Positions 1-7,558 of a stretch of DNA of 64,000 nucleotides are shown here, one piece after another. The notes beneath the pieces were generated by a model. It was given only the letters and a program-made list of their open reading frames with translations, was not told where the DNA came from and did no database searches. Origin of the DNA: an uncultured bacterium (GTDB lineage: Bacteria; Cyanobacteriota; Vampirovibrionia; Gastranaerophilales; Gastranaerophilaceae). The position numbers and the translations under genes are program-made. The stretch is taken from NCBI GenBank assembly GCA_949296425.1, contig CASFPN010000006.1:17501-81500 (forward strand), read 5' to 3'. The first letter of the stretch is position 1; every line of letters begins with the position of its first letter.

Positions 1-27
1 GAATAAAAACTTTTTTGATGAGTGGTA

Positions 28-236
28 AAATTGTCTCCCGAAATGATTGCTCAATTAGTTCGACAGACCTATTCATCTGTTACAGTGAAAGACAAAAAGT
101 CAAAATGTCATTTGCCGAACCATTTGCGACACTTGAGAAGCTAATTAGACTTGCAAAACAAGGTATTGAGGAATATGGCTATGACGAATTCGCCAAAACC
201 ATTGAAAACACTAAGGAAGAATACATTTATAAATAA
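28..236 (+). pseudogene. Truncated serine recombinase C-terminal tail
   Basis: About 200 bp nearly identical to the last part of the recombinase gene at 21105-22751 (matching roughly 22425-22619). The copy lacks one A in the run at 95-99 (five A here, six at 22485), which shifts the frame, and its first 27 nt are unrelated. The similarity stops at the GAAGAAT shared with 22613-22619, nine bases before the att repeat begins there. It is a remnant of a second recombinase copy, so the accessory region probably contains more than one generation of the same type of element. Confidence 0.85.
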
Positions 237-265
237 ACTATCATTATAAGATTTAAAAAACAAAA

Positions 266-380
266 TTTACCGTTCAGTAAATTTTAATGTAAAACCTGTT
301 GATTAGATTTTAATTTTTACCGAACGGTAAAAAAGTTGCTTTTTTGATAATAATGTTGTATAATTTTACCGATAGGTAAA
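266..380. promoter_or_regulatory. Three HipB-type operators upstream of hipB
   Basis: Three 16-bp palindromic sites of the form TTTACC-N4-GGTAAA lie at 266-281 (weaker right half, AGTAAA), 316-331 and 365-380. Their centres are 50 and 49 bp apart, close to whole helical turns. Site 2 ends just upstream of the -35 box and site 3 begins directly after the -10 box, so a bound HipB dimer would block the promoter. Autorepression through several palindromes is known for hipBA systems; the assignment to this HipB is inferred from position. Confidence 0.8.
336..364 (+). promoter_or_regulatory. hipBA promoter
   Basis: TTGCTT at 336-341 and TATAAT at 359-364 with a 17-bp spacer, 21 nt between the -10 box and the hipB ATG. 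The box pair is sandwiched between operators 2 and 3, as expected for an autoregulated toxin-antitoxin promoter. Confidence 0.8.
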
Positions 381-385
381 AAAAA

Positions 386-610
386 ATGAATATAACTGAT
401 ACTAAAAATTTAGGAGAATATATAAAAAAATTGCGTAAGGCACAACAACTTACGCAAACTGATTTGGCAATTGCAGCTAATGTTGGAGTAAGATTTCTCG
501 TTGATTTGGAAAACGGCAAAAAAACAGCACAAATTGGAAAAGTCATAGATGTCTGTAATGCATTAGGAATTGTAATAGATATGAAATTCCCTTTTGACAA
601 AAATTTATGA
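386..610 (+). CDS. hipB: HipB-like antitoxin, XRE family
   Basis: A 74-residue protein made almost entirely of one Cro/C1-type helix-turn-helix (residues about 10-65; QLTQTDLAIAANVG, then RFLVDLENGKKTA). It would dimerise, bind the upstream TTTACC/GGTAAA palindromes and neutralise the HipA kinase encoded 8 bp downstream. The C-terminus ends in a hydrophobic stretch (IVIDMKFPF) as in other HipB proteins. The small size, the position before hipA and the operator array make the assignment good; the regulator class alone would not be specific. Confidence 0.85.
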   Translation: MNITDTKNLGEYIKKLRKAQQLTQTDLAIAANVGVRFLVDLENGKKTAQIGKVIDVCNALGIVIDMKFPFDKNL

Positions 611-618
611 GGTAGATT

Positions 619-1857
619 TTGAGTAATTCTTTGAACGTATTTTTAAATGATAAACATATCGGAATATTAGAAAAAGACGGCTATGGCGGTGTAAATTTTC
701 AATATTCTGATAATGCTGATAGAATCTTATCTCTAAGTTTACCAAATCAAAAACAGCCTTTTGGAAACAGACAATGCAGAGGTTTTTTTAACGGCTTATT
801 GCCTGAAAGTGAACATACAAGAATTGCTATCGGGAAAAAATACGGGATTAATCCTAAAAATGATTTTTCTATATTGCAAGCAATAGGTTATGATTGTGCA
901 GGTGCTGTTTCGTTCTTTGATAGTGATGATGAACAAACACCTTCAAAATACTTGCAAGAATCTTATGAAATTGATTATACACCATTATCAAATATTGAAC
1001 TTGAAAAATTTATAAATGAACTTCCACAAAAGCCTTTAGCAACAGGTATTGAAGATATGAGATTATCTTTAGCCGGTGCACAGGATAAAACATCTGTGAT
1101 TGTTTTAGATGGACAAATTGGAATTCCAAAAGATAACGTGCCAACAAGCCATATTATAAAACCTGCAATAAAAGGATTTAACGAAACAATTGAAAATGAA
1201 TTTATATGTATAAAATCAGCTGAAAAGTTAGGAATAAAAGTTCCTGATATCAAAATCGGTTATGCCAATAAAACAAAATATTTTTTAATTCAAAGATACG
1301 ATAGAGAAGTAATTGAGAGTAAAATAAAAAAAATTCATCAAGAAGATTTTTGCCAGGCTTCTAATATTCCAAGTGCGTATAAGTACCAATCAGAAGGTGG
1401 GGTTGATTTTAAAAGATGTTTTGAAATTTTAAGAGCGACCTCTCAACCTGCCGTTGCAATTAATCAGTTTATTCAATTAATGATTTTTAATTATTTAATA
1501 GGAAATAATGATGCACATGGTAAGAATTTTTCTATTTTGCATTATGACAATGGAGAAATAAAATTTGCACCCGCATACGATATTCTCTGTTCCGAAGTTT
1601 ACCCTGGATTGTCAAATAAAATGGCAATGAAAATTGGCGGACATTATAAACATAATGGGATTTTATTAAGACACTTTGAAAAATTAGCAAATGAAAATGG
1701 TATAAGCTTTACTCAACTAAAGAAAGTGATAAAAAATCAATGTGAAACTCTTCCGGATATTGTCAATGAAGTGATAAACAGTTTTGAAAATAAAATCGGA
1801 AAAGATATTTTATCTGTTATACAAAAAAATTGTACTAAATTATTAAAAGAATTTTAA
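619..1857 (+). CDS. hipA: HipA-like serine/threonine kinase toxin
   Basis: A 412-residue type II toxin kinase. The N-terminal HipA_N domain (about 1-110) carries GFFNGLLPE (55-63); the kinase-like part has the glycine-rich SLAGAQDK loop (150-157), HIIKP (178-182), the catalytic-loop motif NNDAHGKN (296-303, catalytic Asp298) and PAYDIL with Asp321 as the metal ligand. HipA of E. coli phosphorylates glutamyl-tRNA synthetase and causes growth arrest; the target here is unknown. Translation starts at a TTG just after the hipB stop, behind GAGG, consistent with coupling. Length and motifs look intact. Confidence 0.9.
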   Translation: MSNSLNVFLNDKHIGILEKDGYGGVNFQYSDNADRILSLSLPNQKQPFGNRQCRGFFNGLLPESEHTRIAIGKKYGINPKNDFSILQAIGYDCAGAVSFFDSDDEQTPSKYLQESYEIDYTPLSNIELEKFINELPQKPLATGIEDMRLSLAGAQDKTSVIVLDGQIGIPKDNVPTSHIIKPAIKGFNETIENEFICIKSAEKLGIKVPDIKIGYANKTKYFLIQRYDREVIESKIKKIHQEDFCQASNIPSAYKYQSEGGVDFKRCFEILRATSQPAVAINQFIQLMIFNYLIGNNDAHGKNFSILHYDNGEIKFAPAYDILCSEVYPGLSNKMAMKIGGHYKHNGILLRHFEKLANENGISFTQLKKVIKNQCETLPDIVNEVINSFENKIGKDILSVIQKNCTKLLKEF

Positions 1858-1860
1858 TTT

Positions 1861-1897
1861 CCAAAATACAACAAAATGAAGTTGTGTTGTATTTTGG
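1861..1897 (+). terminator. Inverted repeat after hipA
   Basis: CCAAAATACAACA at 1861-1873 is a perfect reverse complement of 1885-1897, giving a 13-bp stem with an 11-nt loop directly after the hipA stop. No U-tract follows, so it may stabilise the 3' end or terminate weakly. Confidence 0.5.
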
Positions 1898-2056
1898 GGT
1901 AAATGTATAGAGGTAGGATAAAATAGATTTTTGCAGGTGGTAGTTTTTGAATGCTATTTAAACGATATTTAAACGCTGTTTAAATAATGAGGATGCGGAA
2001 AAATCCAAAAATTGACAAATTTTTGAGATTTTTCAAATCCGACCTTAGGTGTGTGA

Positions 2057-2094
2057 GCATCAGGTCGTGTGCGGGATAGCACACAACCTGATGC
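2057..2094. repeat. Strong hairpin in the hipA-recombinase gap
   Basis: GCATCAGGT and GTGTGC (2057-2072, one unpaired C) pair with GCACAC and ACCTGATGC (2079-2094, one unpaired A) around a 6-nt loop. It is GC-rich against very AT-rich surroundings and has no following U-run. The gap 1898-2226 otherwise shows only this and the next hairpin. Confidence 0.7.
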
Positions 2095-2109
2095 GAAACC
2101 GTTCCCCGC

Positions 2110-2145
2110 AGTTTGCGAGAAAAATTGACATTTTTCTCGCAAACT
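2110..2145. repeat. Perfect 16-bp inverted repeat
   Basis: AGTTTGCGAGAAAAAT (2110-2125) is followed by a TGAC loop and its exact reverse complement (2130-2145). It lies 15 bp from the previous hairpin and about 80 bp before a broken tyrosine recombinase. A recombination or replication site is possible; its role is unknown. Confidence 0.7.
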
Positions 2146-2226
2146 CAAGTGTTTAATTTTTGTGTCATTCGACTTTACTTTTTATAGGGAAAACGCAATC
2201 ATTATCAGTGATTAGATGAGTTTAAG

Positions 2227-2761
2227 ATGAATGTAGTACAACCTATAAAAAAGATAGAAGATATTAAAAAGATTAAAAAATATTTGACAAAAAGCCAAGA
2301 GATGCACTGCTTTTTAGTTTTGGGATAAATACAGGACTAAGAATATCTAATATATTATCGCTTGATGTAGGGGATGTAAAAGGCAGAGATTATATTGAAA
2401 TTAGAGAGAAAAAGACAAATAAATATAAGAAATTTCCGCTTAATAGGTTTTTGAAAGAGGAGATTGATTTATTTGTAGAAGGATTGCCAAGTGAACAACC
2501 GCTTTTTTTACACAAAAACATTGCAGGCTTGATAGAGCACAGGTGCATAGGGTTTTAAATAAGGCAGCACAAGCCGTTGGGGTGAAGGAAAGAATCGGAA
2601 CACATACACTGAGAAAGACATTTAGGTATCATCATTATAAAAAATATAATGATATAGTACTCCTGCAAAAAATCTTTAACCATTCCTCGCCATCAGTAAC
2701 ACTTCGCTACATAGGCATCGAACAAGACACAATTGATGAAAGTTACATGATTTTTATTTGA
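2227..2761 (+). pseudogene. Broken XerC/D-like tyrosine recombinase
   Basis: Three reading frames must be joined: MNVVQPIKKIEDIKKIKKYL from 2227, then GINTGLRISN in the frame of 2286, then DRAQVHRVLNK onward in the frame of 2531. Together they give the catalytic features of a tyrosine integrase: Arg in TGLRIS, HTLRKT, the H of NHSSPSVTLRY and the candidate nucleophile Tyr in LRYIG. At least two frameshifts, near 2283 and 2528, destroy it. It is probably the former integrase of an older element in this accessory region. Confidence 0.85.
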
Positions 2762-3418
2762 AGAATGAAAGGATGTAATCATTACAAGGCTTAATTTCGA
2801 GTTGTTTCGGCAAAGTTGAATAATACAAATCATAAAATTTGAAAGCTTTTGACCATTATTTTTGCAATGTGTTTGAATAATTTTTATAACCTTTTTATCA
2901 TCCAATGAAACTTTTCTTCCCAAAATAACAGCATCTAAATCTTCAAAATTATATTTTGCTAAACGATTGTTTTTATCTTTATAAGTCGGATGAACCATAT
3001 CCATTTTAAAAACTCTATACTCTTGTTCATATTACCAATTTTTGGATTTTGTGCATATATATTCCCTAGCTTTTTATAATACTCTGTTCTTCATTCATCC
3101 ATGTTTTTATATCCGTCTAAACAAGAACTAAATTTAGTTTTATTATCACAATAAACACCTGTTGGAGAATAAGTTTTAATATATGGTTTATTATGATAAT
3201 TCTTAATTTTTCATAAAATTTTTTAAAAGTTGTTTCCATAAATGGTAAAGCCAAATCTTTATATTGTATAAAAATAGGCAGATTATATTTGTCCAACTTT
3301 TGACCTGGTTTAACTAAATTAGCAATTATATATAATCGGCAAAGAGTATACAGATAATGTTTGAATAGGCCTTTAAAATCAATCTCATCACCTTGCCAAA
3401 TAATATTCTATCACTTAT
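2754..3418 (-). pseudogene. Decayed gene of unknown function
   Basis: Joining frames on the minus strand gives a continuous protein-like sequence (IWQGDEIDFKGLFKHYLYTL, KPGQKLDKYNLPIF, KPYIKTYSPTGVYCDNKTKF, DAVILGRKVSLDDK, ending KPCNDYILSFFK). Lesions are a frameshift near 3210, an in-frame TGA at 3091-3093 (probably once TGG), a frameshift near 3003 and one near 2835. The 5' end is missing: coding similarity runs up to the last bases of hsdM, suggesting that arrival of the restriction operon cut this gene. I do not recognise the family. Its 3' end overlaps that of the broken tyrosine recombinase. Confidence 0.7.
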
Positions 3419-3419
3419 A

Positions 3420-5180
3420 CTATTTTAATTCTGGTAGTCCTAATTCCTTTAAAAATTGATTATGTTTTGCTTTTGATATACTGATTTTGTCTTCAATTGA
3501 ATCAAGATTGATTTTAACTTCTGAAAGGTCAATGCTTTCTTCTTCAGCTAAGTTACTTACATATCTTGAAATGTTAAGGTTGAAATTATTTCCCTCAATT
3601 TCATCCATAGAAACCCTGCGAGAATATTTTTTATCATCTTCTTTTCTAAATTGGTATGTATCGACTATTTTATTTATGTGCTCATCAGCAAGATAGTTTT
3701 GACGTTTTCCTTTGTTATAATATTTTGGATCACTTGCATTAATAAATAATACGTCATCAAATTTTTTGCACTTTTTCAAAACTAAAATGCAGACAGGAAT
3801 TCCAGTTGAGAAAAATAAATTTGGAGGCAAACCTATTACTGCATCAATATTTTTGTCCTTAAGCAATTTCGTTCTTATTTTTTCCTCTGCTCCACCTCTA
3901 AATAAAACGCCATGAGGTAATATTACTGCCATAGTTCCACAATCACTTAAAAAATGAAACCCATGAAGCAAAAACGCAAAATCAGCAGCAGATTTTGGTG
4001 CAAGCCCATAATTTTTAAATCGAAAATCTTCAGCAAGAGATTCATTTGGTTCCCATCTATAACTAAATGGAGGATTTGCAACAACTGCATCAAATTCAAT
4101 CTTCTTAGCAGGGTTCATTTCATTTAAAATATCCCAGTCATTCAACAAAGAATCACCATGGAAAATTTGAAATTCGGAATCTTTTAATCCGTGCAATAAC
4201 ATATTCATTCTTGCTAAGTTATACGTTGTAATATTTTTCTCTTGTCCATAAATTTGTCCTATATTATTTGGACCCAATTGTTTCCTTACATTTATTAATA
4301 AAGAGCCAGAGCCACAAGCAAAATCTAATACGTTTCTTAAATATGATTTTTTGCCAGTACTCGGATCTTGACAATCTAGAGCAACAATATTGGACAATAT
4401 TGTCGATATTTGTTGAGGAGTATAGAATTCTCCAGCCTTTTTGCCGGAGCCTGCTGCAAATTGACCAATTAAATATTCATAAGCATCTCCCAAAATATCA
4501 CTATCATTAGGAAATCCAGATAAACCGTTTGCAATTTCTGTAATTATAGAACATAATTTTTCATTTCTGGATTCATAATTTTTTCCTAATTTTTCAGAAT
4601 CAAGGTTAACTTCAGAAAATAAACCTTTAAACTTACTATCAAAAGATTCATTTTCAATAAATTTAAAACCTTTTTGCAGGGTTGATAATAAAAATTTATT
4701 TTGTGTTCTTGCAAGTTCATAAATATTACTCCACAAATAATTGGGTCTTATAATAAAATGAACTTTGCGTTTCATCTGTTTTTCAAAAACATTAACATAC
4801 TCTATATTTTCTATATACCATAGAATGAATGGTGTAATTTTACTACTTTGAAGCATTTCACTTACTTCTTGAATTTTTTGCTCCATTTCATTTTTATTAA
4901 GGTTTTGTTTTTTATAATAAGCTTTTATTTTATCTTCTAATTTTTTTATAAATTTATCATATTCATTATCATTAAAAACCTTATTTAGTTTATTTTCACA
5001 GATAGTATAATCTTTCCCCAATTCTTTTTTTGCAGCAGTTTCATAGTTATCAGATAAATAACGTAAAAAAAGGAATGAAAGCATATAATCACGAAAATCG
5101 TCCGCATTCATTGCTCCTCTTAATTTGTCAGCAATATTCCATAATGTATTACCTAGTTCTTTTTGTTGTGTATTATTCAT
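3420..5180 (-). CDS. hsdM: Type I restriction-modification methyltransferase subunit
   Basis: A 586-residue HsdM that would methylate adenine at the bipartite site chosen by HsdS. The N-terminal HsdM_N helical domain (LWNIADKLRGAM near the start) precedes the N6-adenine methyltransferase fold with the AdoMet motif FACGSG (287-292) and the catalytic NPPF (369-372). A charged insert at about 70-165 lengthens the N-terminal half. It is the last gene of the minus-strand hsd operon; its ATG overlaps the 3' end of the PrrC-like gene by 8 bp, so translation is probably coupled. All motifs are intact. Confidence 0.95.
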   Translation of the reverse strand: MNNTQQKELGNTLWNIADKLRGAMNADDFRDYMLSFLFLRYLSDNYETAAKKELGKDYTICENKLNKVFNDNEYDKFIKKLEDKIKAYYKKQNLNKNEMEQKIQEVSEMLQSSKITPFILWYIENIEYVNVFEKQMKRKVHFIIRPNYLWSNIYELARTQNKFLLSTLQKGFKFIENESFDSKFKGLFSEVNLDSEKLGKNYESRNEKLCSIITEIANGLSGFPNDSDILGDAYEYLIGQFAAGSGKKAGEFYTPQQISTILSNIVALDCQDPSTGKKSYLRNVLDFACGSGSLLINVRKQLGPNNIGQIYGQEKNITTYNLARMNMLLHGLKDSEFQIFHGDSLLNDWDILNEMNPAKKIEFDAVVANPPFSYRWEPNESLAEDFRFKNYGLAPKSAADFAFLLHGFHFLSDCGTMAVILPHGVLFRGGAEEKIRTKLLKDKNIDAVIGLPPNLFFSTGIPVCILVLKKCKKFDDVLFINASDPKYYNKGKRQNYLADEHINKIVDTYQFRKEDDKKYSRRVSMDEIEGNNFNLNISRYVSNLAEEESIDLSEVKINLDSIEDKISISKAKHNQFLKELGLPELK

Positions 5181-6303
5181 CTACTTCACCTGCCTCGTCT
5201 AAATCTTTAAATAAATCCGGATTATATCTATATACTTTAAAAAAATGTTCAAGTATATCTTTAAAAATTTTTTTATTATCATCTACCATAACTTTTGGCT
5301 CGTATAGAGAATATTTACCATGACTTAAAATGTTCACGTAACGACTGTAAGTACTATCATCGATATGAGGGTTAATTTCTTTTAAGCAATCTCCAAAATT
5401 ATTATATCCATGGAAAGAAGCCGTTTTTTCTAATATATTTCGCAAAATATTAAAATGATAAGTGTATAATTGCCCAGAGGCCACAGCTTTTCTTAGTTCC
5501 TTAAGCAGTGAAACATGATAAAAAAACGGAGTATCGCCAATATCCCTTGTAATGTATTTAGAATTTTCAACGTCTTTGATTAACATATAATCTTTACCTT
5601 TTTCTTTTTTAAATTCGTTATACATTACATTAAAAAATAATGAGTGATGTGTTGATATTACTACTTTTAAATCTTCATGCTCTTTTAATAATTGTGCCAA
5701 TTGGCTTCCCACCAAAATGGCATTATTATCATCTAATGATGAAATAGGATCATCAATGTAAATATATTTAACCCAATCATATGAGGGGTGTTTATCAATT
5801 ACAAGTTGTACTACAGCAAGGAAAAAGCACCATATAAATATGTATTCTTCAGCCCTTGAAATTTTTATATTATCTAGTGTTTTCTCAGAATCATCAGCTT
5901 TTATTTTTCTAGAAAAAGCAACCACCCATTTATCATAATCAATCGTAAAGTCAAAATCGGCATATACTTCTAAAAATTTACGAATTTTCTCCTCCATTGA
6001 TAAATCTCTAAGACCTTCAAAAAATCTGGAGTCCTTATTTATGTGCAAAACTCTTTCTGTATCGTGTTCTAGGTCATTATTCCAATTAAATAAATCTTCA
6101 GTAAAAGCATTGTAATAAAGGGTGTCACCTTTAGGATTTGCTCTGGATTTTGATTTTGCTATATTTTTAAATTCACAAGATAGTCTAGTTTTCCCCGTTC
6201 CATTATAAGCAAATATCAACACATATTTTTTACTTGCTAATTCTTGTTTTAAAGCCTTTGCTATATCATGTAAAGAATCATATGTTTTAACATTGCTGCT
6301 CAT
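5173..6303 (-). CDS. PrrC/RloC-like ATPase, candidate anticodon nuclease, inside the hsd operon
   Basis: A protein of 376 residues from the ATG at 6303, preceded by GAGGAGG; a TTG five codons upstream would include that ribosome site, so it is unlikely (residue numbers below count from the TTG). It is an ABC/AAA_13-type ATPase: Walker A YNGTGKT (38-44), signature-like ISRAEE (153-158), Walker B YIYIDDP (185-191), D-loop SSLDD (193-197) and an H-loop histidine pair (224-225). The C-terminal part has Arg293-x3-Glu297 and His333 in ILSHG, matching the Arg-x3-Glu...His triad of PrrC and RloC anticodon nucleases. Size and location between hsdS and hsdM also fit PrrC (about 396 aa). The nuclease activity is an inference. 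Confidence 0.7.
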   Translation of the reverse strand: MSSNVKTYDSLHDIAKALKQELASKKYVLIFAYNGTGKTRLSCEFKNIAKSKSRANPKGDTLYYNAFTEDLFNWNNDLEHDTERVLHINKDSRFFEGLRDLSMEEKIRKFLEVYADFDFTIDYDKWVVAFSRKIKADDSEKTLDNIKISRAEEYIFIWCFFLAVVQLVIDKHPSYDWVKYIYIDDPISSLDDNNAILVGSQLAQLLKEHEDLKVVISTHHSLFFNVMYNEFKKEKGKDYMLIKDVENSKYITRDIGDTPFFYHVSLLKELRKAVASGQLYTYHFNILRNILEKTASFHGYNNFGDCLKEINPHIDDSTYSRYVNILSHGKYSLYEPKVMVDDNKKIFKDILEHFFKVYRYNPDLFKDLDEAGEVDE

Positions 6304-7558
6304 CTTTAACCTCCTCAAAAGATGGGAATAGACGTTGCATTAAACCTTTTTTATGAAGTTTTAAAGCTTCAATTTTTTCTGTTTGTGCAGATATCAATTC
6401 ATCAATAGAATTTAAGCATTCTGCAATTTTATTTTGTTCTTCAATTTTAGGTATCAATATGGTGAAATTATTCAAGACCTCTTTTGTGATAGTTTTGATT
6501 ATTCCGCCAGGGGCTTTTTGTTTCTCAATAGAAAACAATATTTGTAATGTATAGGCAATAAATATTTTATTTATTTTTACGTGAAATTTTTCGAATAATA
6601 GTAATGTCCTATCAATATATGCATCATAATTAGTAATTGCAACTCTTCCAATAGAGCCTTGAATTGTAATAATTAAAGTGCCCTTAGGGATAAATACACT
6701 TTGTTGAGCAGCTAATTTACTAATTTTGTTTTTTGTTGTTTTTTTTAGTTTTAGAGCATCATCAACGTCATATACTTGAATAAATGGGAAACCATTATGC
6801 TCATCATACCATTCTGGCAATCCATATGGTTGAGGAAAGCTACCTCTACGATATTCTGCCAACTTTTGTAAAGTTGTTTTTACCCAATCCTCTTTAAACT
6901 CAGGAAATCTTAGTTTGGGATTTGATGAATTATTTTTAGGAAATAATTTTTGCAAGAGTCCTTTTTTATGATTTTTTAGTTCTTTTAATTTATCTTCTTC
7001 ACCTGCAATTAATTCATCAATGGAATTTAAGCATTCTGCTATTTTTTGTTGTTCCTTGATAGAAGTATGAAAAATATTTGTTTGATAAACTATATCGCTA
7101 CTTATATTTAAGACAATTCCTCCTGCGGATAATTTCTGATATTGTTTTTGTAGTATGTCCGAATTTAATTGATACAGCAAAAATCTTTTATCAAAATATT
7201 GTTCATAATCTCTTAATACAAACCAACCATCATAAATACACCCACTAATTTCTAATAAATAAGCTTTACCATATGTCATTGAATTGGCAAGAATTAATTC
7301 ACCAGAATTTACATATCTTGATTTCTCGGCTCCTGCATAAGTGATTTTTTCTTCTGTACTTGATATTTTATAGTTAACACAATTTTTTGTATCTCCAATT
7401 TTAATCCAGTTTACGCCATCACCATCTGAAAGATATTCGTGGATTGGTCTTGGAGAAGATCCTCTATATAATTTTATATATTTTTTAAATTTTATAAATT
7501 CCCATTTGTTTTTAAACTTTGGAAATCTTAATTTTGAGTCAACAATTCTATTATTCAT
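6287..7558 (-). CDS. hsdS: Type I restriction-modification specificity subunit
   Basis: A 423-residue HsdS with two target recognition domains, each introduced by a similar phrase (KLRFPKFKNKWEFIKF near residue 9, KLRFPEFKEDWVKT near 214) and each closed by a conserved helical spacer (KIAECLNSIDELIAGEEDK and KIAECLNSIDELISAQTEK) ending KKGLLQKLFP or KKGLMQRLFP. The duplicated architecture sets the two half-sites of the recognition sequence; the sequence itself cannot be predicted. The start overlaps the hsdR stop by 8 bp and the end overlaps the PrrC-like start by 17 bp. Confidence 0.95.
   Translation of the reverse strand: MNNRIVDSKLRFPKFKNKWEFIKFKKYIKLYRGSSPRPIHEYLSDGDGVNWIKIGDTKNCVNYKISSTEEKITYAGAEKSRYVNSGELILANSMTYGKAYLLEISGCIYDGWFVLRDYEQYFDKRFLLYQLNSDILQKQYQKLSAGGIVLNISSDIVYQTNIFHTSIKEQQKIAECLNSIDELIAGEEDKLKELKNHKKGLLQKLFPKNNSSNPKLRFPEFKEDWVKTTLQKLAEYRRGSFPQPYGLPEWYDEHNGFPFIQVYDVDDALKLKKTTKNKISKLAAQQSVFIPKGTLIITIQGSIGRVAITNYDAYIDRTLLLFEKFHVKINKIFIAYTLQILFSIEKQKAPGGIIKTITKEVLNNFTILIPKIEEQNKIAECLNSIDELISAQTEKIEALKLHKKGLMQRLFPSFEEVKDEQQC

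Noticed and set aside
2057..2145. CRISPR-like or integron attC array
   Set aside because: Only two unrelated hairpins, no spacer regularity, no attC R' core and no Cas or integron integrase.
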